This document shows positions 10,621 through 19,352 of a stretch of DNA of 64,000 nt, piece by piece (the first letter of the stretch is position 1; every line of letters starts with the position of its first letter). The stretch is taken from NCBI RefSeq assembly GCF_033115175.1, contig NC_084836.1, positions 68,867,297 to 68,931,296 of the forward strand. Reading direction: 5' to 3'. The stretch is from Lepus europaeus (Eukaryota > Chordata > Mammalia > Lagomorpha > Leporidae). Under the pieces are notes generated by a model. That model was not told where the DNA came from and ran no database searches. It was given only the letters and a program-made list of their open reading frames with translations. Both the position numbers and the translations under genes were made by a program.

Positions 10621-13600
10621 ACAGGCAGAGTGGATAGTGAGAGAGAGAGAGACAGAGAGAAAGGTCTTCCTTTTTGCTGTTGGTTCACCCTCCAATGGCC
10701 GCTGCAGCCGGCGCATCTCGCTGATCTGAAGCCAGGAGCCAGGTGCTTCTCCTGGTCTCCCATGGGGTGCAGGGCCCAAGCACTTGGGCCATCCTCCACT
10801 GCACTCCCTGGCCACAGCAGAGAGCTGGCCTGGAAGAGGGGCAACCGGGACAGACTCCGGTGCCTCGACCGGGACTAGAACCCGGTGTGCCGGCGCCGCA
10901 AGGCGGAGAATTAGCCTGTTAAGCCACGATGCCAGCCAGTAAATCATGTCTTAAGCAGCATTGTGGACGGAGCACCTGGGAAAGCAGTAAATAAGTGGAA
11001 CTGGGGAGAGTCTGTTCTTGCTCAGCATTTGAATAATCTGAGAAGGAAAGTTCTGCTAACTCTGGGGGAGGTGGTATCACCTTTGAGCTAATTCATGGCC
11101 TAGAAGAGGGGAGGAGGACTAAGACAAGTTTCCTAGAGGAGAAATCCTAGAATTTCAGCCAGCTAGCACTCTCTTGCAGATTGGTTGTTTTCGAAGATGA
11201 CGTGTATAGTGTATGAATTAAAATTCAATGTCAAAATGTATATGTGTTTTCAAGCTTAGCGTGCCCAGGTCTTCCTCCAGCATAGCAGTTCCTGGACAAG
11301 GCTTCTTGCACCTTGGGTTCCCACGTCAGAACCTAGAACTTTCCCCAGAAGAAACTGTTATACCATTGCTTCTCCTAACTGCTTGTTAGGATCACTTACA
11401 TGTGAGAGTGGCTGTGCCATGCATTTTTTTTTTTTTAATTTTTGACAGGCAGAGTGGACAGTAGAGGGAGATAGAGAGAAAGGTCTTCCTTTTGCCGTTG
11501 GTTCACCCTCCAATGGCCGCCGCGGTAGGCGCGCTGCAGCCGGCGCACCGCGTTGTTCCGATGGCAGGAGCCAGGTGCTTCTCCTGGTCTCCCATGGGGT
11601 GCAGGGCCCAAGCACTTGGGCCATCCTCCACTGCACTCCCTGGCCACAGCAGAGAGCTGGCCTGGAAGAGGGGCAACCGGGACAGGATCGGTGCCCCGAC
11701 CGGGACTAGAACCCGGTGTGCCGGCGCCGCAAGGCGGAGGATTAGCCTGTTAAGCCACGGCGCCGGCTCTTTTTTTTTTTTTTTTTTTGAAGCAGTTAAG
11801 AAATAGAGATCTCCCATCTGCTGATTCATTCCCCAAATGCCAGCCAACAGCCAGGGCTAGGCCAGAGTAAAGGCGGGAGCCTAGAACTCCATCTGGGTCT
11901 CCCATGTGGGCAGCAGGGGCCCAAGTATTTGAGCCATTATCTACTGCCTCCCAGGGTGCTTATTAGGAGGACACTGGATTGGAGGCGGGGGAACTGGGAC
12001 TCAAACCAGGCACCCTAATATGGGGTGTGGACATCCTAAGCAGTGACTTAACTGCTTGGCCAGATGCCTGCCCCTTTAGCACATTCTTGAGAAAGGTTAG
12101 GGAGGTGTTTTCTTTATTTTTATTCTTCCTGAAAGATGAGAAGGTGAGCTCCTGTCTGCTGGGACACTTCCCACATGCCCGCATTGGCTGGGACAGGACC
12201 AGGCTAAAACTGGGAGCCGTGAACTCAATCCAGGTCTCCCAGATGGCAGAAACCCAATCTCTTGAGCCGTCACCCTGTCTACAAGGGCTTGCACTAACGA
12301 GAGGTTCGAGTCAGGAGCCAGAGCTGGGAATTGCACCAGGTACTCCAATGTGGGACATGGGCAGTCTTTTCGTTGTTGTTGTTTTTTAAGATTGATTTTT
12401 ACTTATCTGAAAGGCAGAGTTACGAGAGAGAGAAAGTCTTCCATCTGCTGGTTCACTCCCCAAATGGCCGCAACAGCCAGAGCTGAGCCGATCCAAAGCC
12501 AAGAACCAGGAGCTTCTTCCAGGTCTCCCACATGGGTACAGGGGCCCAAGGACTTGGCCCATCTTCTGCTGCTTTCCCAGGCCACAGCAGAGAGCTGGAT
12601 GGGAAGTGGAGCAGCAGGACTCGAACTGGCGCCCACATGGGATGCCGGCACTACAGGTGGTGGTTTTACCCGCTACACCACAGTGCCGGCTTCCATAGGC
12701 CTTCTTAACCCCTGGGCCAATTGCCTGCCCCAGGTAGTGGTTTTAAGGCCTTAGAGGAGCAGGCATTTGCACAGCAGTTAGGATACTGCTGAAAGTTCTC
12801 TATCAGATACCACACATGCGGAAGACTTGAATTGAGTTCCTGGCTCCTAGCTTGAGCCTGGCCTAGCTCTGGGTGTCGTGGGCTTGTGGAAAGGAAACAC
12901 ACGGGTGGAATATCTCTCACTGTCTCTCTCTGCCTTTCAAATAAAATGAAAAAAAAATTTTTTTTAAAGATCTTACTGATGTATGTCACACAAACCATGT
13001 GATGTCTGATCGTAGAAACAGCACTAGAGTGTGAAGACCTGCTTTCCTGGCCTAGCAAAGTCTCTTAACCCTTTGAGCCTTGGTTTCTGCACTGGCACAG
13101 GAGGAGGAGGGAGGCTTTCCCTGACACCTGCAGGCTCTGCGGGCAGTATGTAGGACCCTGGTAAAGGGGAAGGCACAGAAGAGCCTTCTGAGCCGAGAGG
13201 CCAGGGACATGGAGCCCTCTCTCACTGGCAGAAGTTTTCTCTTCCAGGGCCAAGACCTTCAGCTTCCGGCCTCTGCAGCCTCGGAGCCTCCAGAAGAGGT
13301 AAGGAGACCAGAGACGCAGAGACCAGGGCTGGGGTGGCTGGGGTGGCTGGGGTGTCGGCCCCCAGCTCGGCTCCTCACTGTCAGCTGCACAGAGAAGGGA
13401 AACCCGGCAGGGCACCCGCTCCTCAGTATTCGCTTAATTATGTCTATACGCACTTCATGGGCGTGAAGGGATGCAAAACCATATGAAAAGGTCGTAGGCA
13501 CGTTAGAGATTTTACACGCAGTGTGTCTTCAAAATGTTTGAGGAAAATGCACTCACTTTATGAAAACACCGCATAGATCTCAAAGGCTTTTGCCCCAAAA

Positions 13601-14154
13601 TAAACTCAACTTTTAATTCCATTTTCCATGAACTTTTTGAATTACCCACATATATAATATACTAACACACACACACACATACAACGTAGCAAAATAACTC
13701 AGAAACACGTCCGACAGAATGGTGACATAAAATGGAGCCAGGAATCAGGCAAGTATACGAAATGTGTTCTGTAAAATAAACACACTAAGCATGGACCACA
13801 GAGTGGCTTCCAGACCTTGCAGCATCCAGTGTGAGAAAACCTTGATGAGCTCCCCGTTGGTAGTACAGGATGACTCCTGCTGCTACGAAGACGAAAAACA
13901 AAGCGCTGAGAAAGCGACAGCAGATGAAGTAAGGAACGCTGCCGCCCCGAGGCCCTCCCGTGACCTCGGCCCAGGTTTCCTGTTGTCCCCTCCATGGAAG
14001 CCCGGGGCACTGATTGCACATGAAGTACAGTTCAGGAGAAGCAGCCGGGATGGTTGCCTCCCCGTGGCGTGGCTGGTGGGAAGGCAGGTCAGCACCTGAC
14101 GCGATGTTGATGTTTGCTTTCCAGGTGGCCACAGGTCAGAACGCACAGCTCTGA
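5458..14154 (+). CDS. BIN2: BIN2 (bridging integrator 2), 3' coding part, spliced
   Basis: Proposed coding join in this window: 5458-6214, 13248-13298, 14125-14154. BIN2 is an amphiphysin-family adaptor of blood cells. Its N-terminal BAR domain, which binds and bends membranes at phagocytic cups and podosomes, is encoded upstream of this window. What is here is the long disordered tail. Identification rests on close agreement with my recall of human BIN2: [46 protein letters not shown] and RPPPPRAT in the first exon, GQD.LQ in the next, and a last exon VATGQNAQL-stop matching human VSTSENPQL. All three junctions are phase 0 to each other. A further human-like exon at 9564 seems disabled, and skipping it keeps the frame. 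The neighbour SMAGP supports the assignment. Confidence 0.9.
6215..6822. other. BIN2 intron, no feature seen
   Basis: About 600 bp after the donor without a recognisable repeat. It contains a 61-codon hydrophobic open frame (6287-6472) with no family resemblance that I can see. Confidence 0.5.
6823..7152 (+). mobile_element. C-A SINE
   Basis: Head GGGGGGTTGGTGTTGTGGCG, a (CT) run of about 40 bp at 7069-7107, tail CTTTCAAATAAATAAAAT. Confidence 0.9.
7153..7468. other. BIN2 intron, no feature seen
   Basis: Unique sequence. Nothing recognisable on either strand. Confidence 0.5.
7469..7771 (-). mobile_element. C-A SINE
   Basis: AAGATTTATTTATGTTATTTG at one end, ACAACACCAGCCCC at the other. Confidence 0.9.
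7792..8115 (-). mobile_element. C-A SINE
   Basis: AAGATTTATTTATTTATTTG start, CACAGTGTCAACCCC end. Confidence 0.9.
8116..8534. other. BIN2 intron, no feature seen
   Basis: No confident feature. A pyrimidine-rich stretch and CCACAG at 8143-8152 precede a short Lys/Glu-rich frame, which I considered as an exon and rejected. Confidence 0.5.
8535..8839 (-). mobile_element. C-O SINE
   Basis: Diverged copy from TTATAGATTAATTTATTTAC to CAACATGCACCCC. Confidence 0.8.
8858..9221 (-). mobile_element. C-A SINE with long GA run
   Basis: Contains a (GA) run at about 8921-8960. Its head end, AACACTAGCC (9212-9221), became the target of the next SINE. Confidence 0.9.
9222..9541 (-). mobile_element. C-B-like SINE with TSD, beside a BIN2 exon
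   Basis: Perfect duplication AACACTAGCC at 9212-9221 and 9542-9551. The element ends CACGGCGCCGGCCCC. After the right TSD only 12 bases (CTTTGATCACAG) remain before the BIN2-like exon. Confidence 0.92.
9564..9641 (+). pseudogene. BIN2: BIN2 exon remnant, probably skipped
   Basis: Read in phase 0 after ATCACAG, this gives [20 protein letters not shown] and then SADPLM. It aligns without gaps to my recall of the human BIN2 segment [27 protein letters not shown], which precedes GQDQ. A donor is expected just after the SAD codons, but the sequence there is CCTCTGATGCTC, with no GT. The acceptor has a poor pyrimidine tract because two nested SINEs lie 12 bp upstream. Joining 6214 straight to 13248 is in frame. 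I infer that this exon is lost or skipped; RNA data could overturn this. Confidence 0.65.
9762..10075 (+). mobile_element. C-A SINE, worn head
   Basis: TTCCGGCATTGTAGCGGG head, tail CCTTTGAAATAAATAAATAAC. Confidence 0.88.
10076..10565. other. BIN2 intron, no feature seen
   Basis: Unique sequence with no recognisable repeat or exon. Confidence 0.5.
10580..10938 (-). mobile_element. C-B SINE, young, with 14-bp TSD
   Basis: A run of about 42 T (10578-10619) is an unusually intact tail. The perfect TSD GTAAATCATGTCTT lies at 10566-10579 and 10939-10952. Confidence 0.95.
10953..11423. other. BIN2 intron, no feature seen
   Basis: Unique sequence. Nothing recognisable. Confidence 0.5.
11424..11768 (-). 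mobile_element. C-B SINE, young
   Basis: Nearly identical to the copies at 17185, 37122 and 43086. Contains GGTAGGCGCGCTGCAGCC and ends CACGGCGCCGGC. Confidence 0.93.
11769..12074 (-). mobile_element. C-O SINE
   Basis: Old copy after a run of about 20 T, ending GGCCAGATGCCTGCCCC. Confidence 0.8.
12117..12734 (-). mobile_element. C-O SINE split by a C-A SINE
   Basis: First part 12117-12373 (to GGGACATGGGCAG), then 12693-12734 resuming at CTTCTTAACCCCTGGGCC and ending TTGCCTGCCCC. Confidence 0.7.
12374..12692 (-). mobile_element. C-A SINE nested in an older SINE
   Basis: TTTTTTAAGATTGATTTTTA start, ends CACAGTGCCGGC. Confidence 0.9.
12751..12968 (+). mobile_element. C-O SINE
   Basis: Head GGAGCAGGCATTTGCACAGC, tail GCCTTTCAAATAAAATG. 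Shorter than C-A copies. Confidence 0.75.
13040..13112 (-). mobile_element. MIR-like fragment
   Basis: CTTAACCCTTTGAGCCTTGG then TTTCTGCACTGG resembles the complement of the conserved MIR core. Confidence 0.5.
13248..13298 (+). CDS. BIN2: BIN2 short exon
   Basis: 51 nt, phase 0 at both ends, encoding [17 protein letters not shown]. Acceptor TTTTCTCTTCCAG|GGC, donor GAAGAG|GTAAGG. My recalled human exon is about 24 codons with GQD.LQ near its start and PEPQEE at its end, so the rabbit version is shorter by about 7 residues. Confidence 0.85.
13525..13644 (+). mobile_element. MITE-like element with inverted ends
   Basis: The left end, GTCTTCAAAATG to GAGGAAAATG (13525-13549), pairs with the right end CATTTTCCATGAACTTTTTG (13620-13639) at about 18 of 25 positions. 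The body contains TTTTGCCCCAAAATAAACT. Related pieces occur elsewhere in the window. Class is unproven; it could be a DNA transposon relic. Confidence 0.55.
13661..13678. repeat. Short (AC)n
   Basis: About nine CA units in the last BIN2 intron. Confidence 0.8.
14125..14154 (+). CDS. BIN2: BIN2 terminal coding exon
   Basis: Acceptor TTTGCTTTCCAG|GTG. Encodes VATGQNAQL then TGA at 14152-14154. Same length and phase as my recall of the human ending VSTSENPQL, so the stop is conserved. Confidence 0.88.
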   Translation: MATGQNAQL

Positions 14155-14300
14155 AGGGAGCCCCACGCGCCTCCCCAGAGACGCTCCCCAGCCGGAGGGT
14201 GCGGGTCAGGATGGAAGAGCCAGCACACGCTCTGGGTTCTCAGCGAGAGCGCTGGTGGCCTCTATCGACCTGGCATTCATGGAGGCCCAGGAGCAGCCTT

Positions 14301-14317
14301 GGGGGGGGGGGGGGGGG
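14301..14317 (+). repeat. G17 homopolymer in BIN2 3'UTR
   Basis: Seventeen consecutive G on the sense strand, so the mRNA could form a G-quadruplex. Such runs are also prone to sequencing length errors. Confidence 0.9.
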
Positions 14318-14578
14318 TGCGCGGAGTGCAAGCAGGCCTGGCAGAAGGGGATGTTACACTCCAGGAACATTTAATGTGGGTGTTAGCGCTGTAAGAAGAG
14401 AGAGGTTTTATGAGTTAAAGTGCAGCTATTATGACTATAAAAAGCCAGAGTATCTATACACAGACACTTAGCCACACAGACGCATGACCACACACACTCA
14501 GAGGACAGCCAACGGATCTTTGACGTACCACTCGTTTTGCAAGACTTAAAGCCAAAAGAACGGATTTTCAGGCGGTTG

Positions 14579-14584
14579 AATAAA
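14579..14584 (+). terminator. BIN2: BIN2 polyadenylation signal
   Basis: AATAAA about 425 bp after the stop, followed by a T/G-rich stretch (ATGTTTGGATTCTTTATTTG) typical of downstream elements. Confidence 0.75.
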
Positions 14585-14737
14585 GGAGGATTTGACTATG
14601 TTTGGATTCTTTATTTGATACAGATGTTGCCTCAGCCCAGCACCAGGTTTCCACTTAGCCAAGGTGACTGATTCTATCCCAGGCTGGGAAGGCTCCTTCC
14701 ATCCCAACCCCCAGCTCACCACACCTCCTGGCTGTAG

Positions 14738-15024
14738 TTCTTTTTCTTATTTTTTTTTATTTGAGAGACACAGAGTTTCCATGTGCTGGTTTCCTCCCCA
14801 AATGCCCGCAATGGCCAGGGTTGGGCCAGGTCAAAGCCAGAAACCAGGGATTCAATCGAGGTCTCTGATGTGGGTGACAGGAACACAAGTACTTGAGCCA
14901 TCACTGCTGCCTCCCAGGGTCCACTTAGCAGGAACCTGGCACCGAGATCCAGAGCCAGGATTCACACACACCCAGGTACTCTGCTCTGGCACGGGGTCAT
15001 CTTAACCGCGGCTGAACACTGCCC
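14738..15024 (-). mobile_element. C-O SINE
   Basis: TTTTTTTTATTTGAGAGACACAG start. Diverged head near CTTAACCGCGGCTGAACACTG. Confidence 0.75.
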
Positions 15025-15503
15025 ATGAAACTCCGTCACAGTTCCAGGAGCCATAGATGCCTCTCCTGTTAACAGATACGTCACTGCGTGAGCACACGCA
15101 CTGGGAAAGGGGTCCTGGGTGTGCTTTAGAGCCGTATCTAGTGTTTGCAGCCTAGCACTTGGTGTGTGACTAGGGGGCTGGATGAAGGAAGGTATGAAAC
15201 TCAAAATGAGTGCCAATTATAACAATAACAGTGGAAACAGCATGAAATCTGGGGTCCAGAGTCCTAGATTCAAGACCTACTATTTCCTTTCTATGAAAAT
15301 ATTTGTGAAAACATTACCACGTAACCCTGCAGCCCGGCCACTGTGATAAATGCATGCACGCTTGTAAACGCCCTTCCTTTTCTGCTCTTGTTTTGGGCAG
15401 CACTGATATCATTTCTTCAATCATTTCTTCAAGCATTTATTGGACACATCCTCTGCCAATCAGCACGAGGTAGTAGGGAAATGAGGTCTTTAAACACAGA
15501 CTT
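15025..15503. other. Intergenic BIN2-SMAGP
   Basis: Mostly unique. 15405-15470 ('tcaagcatttattggacac') resembles an ancient MIR/L2 tail. Confidence 0.45.
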
Positions 15504-15796
15504 GGGGCTGGCGGGTAAAGCCGCCACCTGCAGTGCCAGCATCCCAGATGGGCAGTGATTTGAGTCCCAGCTGCTTCACTTCGGATCCAGCTCCCTGCGA
15601 ATGTTCCTGGGAAAGTAGCAGGAGATGGCCCAAGTCCTTGGGCCCCTGCACCCACGTGGGAGACCAGGAAGAAGCTCCTGGCTCCTGGCTTCAGATCAGC
15701 TCAGCTCTGGCCGTGGCGGTCACTTGGGGAGTGAACCATTTACCTCTGCCTCTCCCTCTCTGTAACTCTGCCTTTCAAATAGATAAATATTAAAAC
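15504..15796 (+). mobile_element. C-A SINE
   Basis: Head shortened (GGGGCTGGCGGGTAAAGCC), tail CCTTTCAAATAGATAAAT. Confidence 0.88.
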
Positions 15797-16371
15797 AAAA
15801 ATTAGAATTAAAAAGATTCTTGAGCAGGGAGTGGAATGGACAGGATTTGGGGGTGGGATAGAAGAGGATGTTTGACGAAGACTGAGGTTTTAAGGAATTC
15901 TAGGTTAGGCTTGAGACTACAATTTGGTGGTGCCATTTCCTGAAACAGTGACTATAAGAGGAAATGCATTTTTGTGGGTTCTCTGGTTGCAGGCAAGCAA
16001 CGGACAGAATGAAGCAATCAGGTTTAGGTTACAAGGACAGTAAGCAGCTCCTAGAACTAAAGGACCAGCCTGGGATATGCGGGCTGCCTCTCCAGGCAGC
16101 TGCCAGAGGGAGACTCGGCTTCCGCCACCTCTGCCACTGTGTCATCGGGTGCCTGCCCGTCCTGTTGGGCAGGGGAAACTGGTAACCGGCTGGCACTGCT
16201 GGCAGAGGAGGGAACGTGTGCTGGTGTCTCATGACAAGGAGACAGGGCGGAAGAGGCTAGATTGCAAAAAGGCATCCTTTGGGGATGAGAGAAATGTTCT
16301 TTATTTTGATCATGGTGATGGTTGAGTGTAAAAGCTTATTAAATTATGTACATTAAGTACAGTTCATTGTG
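15797..16371. other. Intergenic, no feature seen
   Basis: Unique sequence. No repeat or exon recognised on either strand. Confidence 0.45.
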
Positions 16372-16569
16372 CCAAATTATTTTTTTAAGAGGCAGAGTTA
16401 CAGATAGGAGGGAGAGGCAGAGAGAGAAAGGTCTTCTATCAGCTGGCCCGATCCCAAGCCAGGGGCCAAGAGCTTCTTCCAGGTCTCATGTAGGTGCAGG
16501 GGCCCAAGGACTTGGGCCATCTTCCACTGCTTTCCCAGGCCATAGCAGAGAGCTGGATTGGAAGTGGAG

Positions 16570-16780
16570 TATCTCAGCTCCCTGCTAATGTGTCTGGGAA
16601 AGCAATGGAGAATGGTCCAAGTCCTTGGCCCCCTGCACCCATGTGGGAGACCCAGAGGAAGCTCCTGGCTCCTGGCTTCAGATTGGCCCAGCTCCAGCCC
16701 TTGCAGCCATTTGGGGAGTGAACCAGCGGATGGAAGACTTCTCCCACCTCGCTCTTTGTAATTCTGCCTTTCAAATAAAG

Positions 16781-16815
<35 letters not shown>
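16570..16815 (+). mobile_element. 5'-truncated C-A SINE nested in an antisense SINE
   Basis: Starts within the element at CAGCTCCCTGCTAATGTG and ends in a TTTCAAATAAAG tail that has grown into an (AT)n run. No head is present. Confidence 0.8.
16783..16815. repeat. (AT)n microsatellite
   Basis: About 16 AT units grown from the SINE tail. Confidence 0.9.
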
Positions 16816-16819
<4 letters not shown>

Positions 16820-16935
16820 TGTCGCAGCTGGGACTCAAACTGGCACTCACATGGGATGCTGGCGCTGCAGGCAGAGGCTTAAGCTACCACACCACATCAC
16901 CGGCCTCCAAATTATGTCTTAAGCTATAAAAACAG

Positions 16936-17108
16936 ACCTGGAGTGGGCACGTGGCAGAGCAGTTAAGTCACCACGTGGGACATCTGTATCCCATATTGGA
17001 GTGTCTGGTTCAAGTCCCCACTCGGCACCTTGGGAGGCAGCCAGTGATGGCCCAAGTACTTGGGTCTCTACCACCCATGTGGGAGACTGGGTGGAGTTCT
17101 TGGCTGGC
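16936..17108 (+). mobile_element. C-O SINE head fused to an inverted piece
   Basis: Sense head and body (GGAGTGGGCACGTGGCAGAG to GTGGGAGACTGGG), then the sequence turns into antisense SINE at about 17109, forming a fold-back. Confidence 0.7.
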
Positions 17109-17633
17109 CTTGTCTCCCACGCAGGTGCAGGGGCCCAAGGACTTAGCCCATCTTCTGCTTTCCCAGGCCATAAAAGAAAGCTGGGCCGGCGCCGCGGCTC
17201 ACTAGGCTAATCCTCCGCCTTGCGGCGCCGGCACACCGGGTTCTAGTCCCGGTCGGGGCACCGATCCTGTCCCGGTTGCCCCTCTTCCAGGCCAGCTCTC
17301 TGCTGTGGCCAGGGAGTGCAGTGGAGGATGGCCCAAGTGCTTGGGTCCTGCACCCCATGGGAGACCAGGAGAAGCACCTGGCTCCTGCCATCGGATCAGT
17401 GCGGTGCGCCGGCCGCAGCGCGCCAACCGCGGCGGCCATTGGAGGGTGATCCAACGGCAAAAGGAAGACCTTTCTCTCTGTCTCTCTCTCACTGTCCACT
17501 CTGCCTGTCAAAAAAGAAAAAAAAAAAAAGAAAGCTGGATCAGAAGTGGAGCAGCTGGGACTCGAACCAATGCCCATATGGGATTCTGGCACTGTAGGCC
17601 ACGTCTTTACCCACTACGCAACAGCACCGTCCC
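17109..17633 (-). mobile_element. Antisense C-A SINE piece, split by a C-B SINE
   Basis: Starts mid-element at GTCTCCCACGCAGGTGCAGG, is interrupted at 17185-17527, and ends CAACAGCACCGTCCC. Confidence 0.75.
17185..17527 (+). mobile_element. C-B SINE, young, with 12-bp TSD
   Basis: Full-length head GCCGGCGCCGCGGCTCACTA. TSD AAAGAAAGCTGG at 17173-17184 and 17528-17539. Confidence 0.95.
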
Positions 17634-18008
17634 TGTACCACCTTCTTTTAATCTCTCCTAGGACGCATTCTACACCCCTGTCCCTGAGAATCACGGCTGG
17701 GAGCAGTACTCCAGGGGTACTGGAAGTGTAGGGGAAATGCTGGAGGGCAGGTGCCTCGCTGTCCAGAGCAAAGCCTTTCCTCTCCAGGGCTTTCCCTGAG
17801 CCTCTCTGGGGAGCCAGGATCTGGAGGGGAGAGAAGCAGTCCCCATGGCGGAAGTGGGAAAGATCAGTAAATTGTGAGACTGGAACGTGATTTGCATACA
17901 AGCCTACTAAAGGTTTCCAGGAGGCAAGGGGAAGGACCACGATGCTTATCTAGGGTGGACGCTCTGGCTGGGAACCTGATTGAACACCATGATTCACAAC
18001 AGCGTAAA
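17634..18008. other. Intergenic, no feature seen
   Basis: Unique. A CCTAG acceptor-like site at 17655-17661 opens a frame with PENHGW, rejected as a BIN2 end. Confidence 0.45.
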
Positions 18009-18021
18009 GCTTTTAAAGTTG

Positions 18022-18357
18022 GGGCCGGCGCTATGGCGCAGTGGGTTAACACCCTGGCCTGAAGCGCCAGCATCCCATATGGGTGCCAGTTCTAGTACCA
18101 GCTGCTCCACTTCTGATCCAGCTCTCTGCTGTGGCCTGGGAAAGCAGTAGAAGACGGCCCAAGTCCTTGGGCCCCTGCACCCACATGGGAGACCCAGAAG
18201 AAGCTGCTGGCTCCTGGCTTCGGATCGGCACAGCTCCGGCCATTGCGGTCATCTGGGGAGTGAACCATCGGATGGAAGATCTCTTTTTCTCTCTGTCTCT
18301 CCTCTTTCTGTGTAACTCCGACTTTCAAATAAATAAATAAATCTTTTTTTAAAAAAT
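18022..18357 (+). mobile_element. C-A SINE with 13-bp TSD
   Basis: Full length, GGGGCCGGCGCTATGGCGCA to AATAAATAAATAAATC. TSD GCTTTTAAAGTTG at about 18009-18021 and 18358-18370. Confidence 0.95.
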
Positions 18358-18529
18358 GCTTTTAAAGTTGTACATGGGAAAGGCTAGGGCTGAGAAGACA
18401 GTAGCTCAAGGTGGGGCTGACAGCAGTACCATGTGGGGGAGGGGTGGGGAGTGGAGGCAGTATCTCCTCTCTCTGCCCCAGAGCCCCTGGAGGCCTGCTC
18501 TAGTTTCTGCAGTTTCTGCATTTTTAATT

Positions 18530-18858
18530 TTTTTATTTTATTATTTAAATTTTTTTGACAGGCAGAGTGGACAGTGAGAGAGAGAGACAGAGAGAAAGGT
18601 CTTCCTGTGCCGTTGGTTCACCCTCCAATGGCTGCCACGGCTGGCGCGCTGTGGCCAGCGCACCGCACTGATCCGAAGGCAGGAGCCAGGTGCTTCTCCT
18701 GGTCTCCCATGCGGGTGCAGGGCCAAGCACTTGGGCCATCCTCCATTGCACTCCCGGGCCATAGCAGAGAGCTGGCCTGGAAGAGGGGCAACAGGGACAG
18801 AACAGGGTGTGCCGGCGCCGCAGGCGGAGGATTAGCCTATTGAGCCGTGGCGCCGGCC
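18530..18858 (-). mobile_element. C-B SINE
   Basis: TTTTTTTGACAGGCAGAGTG start, CCGTGGCGCCGGCC end. Lacks about 30 bp around the GGGACTAGAACCC segment. Confidence 0.9.
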
Positions 18859-19027
18859 GTAGCTTCATCCATCACCTACCATATGCACAGCCAAATACAA
18901 TGCACTGTTCTCCCTCCGAAGATTTGAAAGGCCATCTTGATACAGGGGGCAAGCACACAGAGAACTCTAGAAACATGACATAGCCAGGATCAACCAAAGA
19001 GGCCCCAAAATAGCTGAAGACACTCTG

Positions 19028-19352
19028 CCGCAGCCGGTGTGGCACAGCCAATTCAGCCACCACTTGGGACACCACCTCCCCATAGCACAGCGTCAGTTCA
19101 AGTCCTGGCAGCTCTGCTTCCGGTCCAGTTCCCTGCTAATGCCCTGCTAATGTACCTGGGGAGGCAGCAGAGGATGGCCCAAGTGCTTGGGCCCCTGCCA
19201 TTCATGTGGGAGATGGGAGTTCCTGGCCCCTAGCTTTGGCCTGGCCCAGGTTTGGCTGTTGCAGGCATTTAGAGAGTGAACAAAGAGATGCAAGATCTCT
19301 CCCTTTCTCTCTCTGATGTTCTGCCTTTCAAATAAATAAGTGAATATATAAA
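19028..19352 (+). mobile_element. C-O/C-A SINE, diverged
   Basis: CCGCAGCCGGTGTGGCACAG head, tail GCCTTTCAAATAAATAAG. The phrase CCCTGCTAATG is duplicated at 19131-19150. Confidence 0.85.

Larger units (their letters stand above)
14155..14605 (+). other. BIN2: BIN2 3'UTR
   Basis: Extends from the stop codon to just past the AATAAA signal. It contains a 17-G run. The exact cleavage site cannot be seen; the end is set about 20 bp after the signal. Confidence 0.7.
16381..16906 (-). mobile_element. C-A SINE split by a truncated SINE
   Basis: Halves 16381-16569 and 16816-16906. Outer TSD CCAAATTAT at 16372-16380 and 16907-16915. Broken near GAAGTGGAG, the same place as the pair at 905-1388. Confidence 0.85.

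Noticed and set aside
17655-17760. Possible BIN2 last exon with PENHGW after TCTCCTAG
   Set aside because: 14125-14154 matches the known ending in length, phase and stop and is followed by AATAAA.
18022-18120. tRNA gene suggested by A-box/B-box-like motifs
   Set aside because: The motifs belong to a C-repeat SINE head. No intact cloverleaf or 3' processing context.
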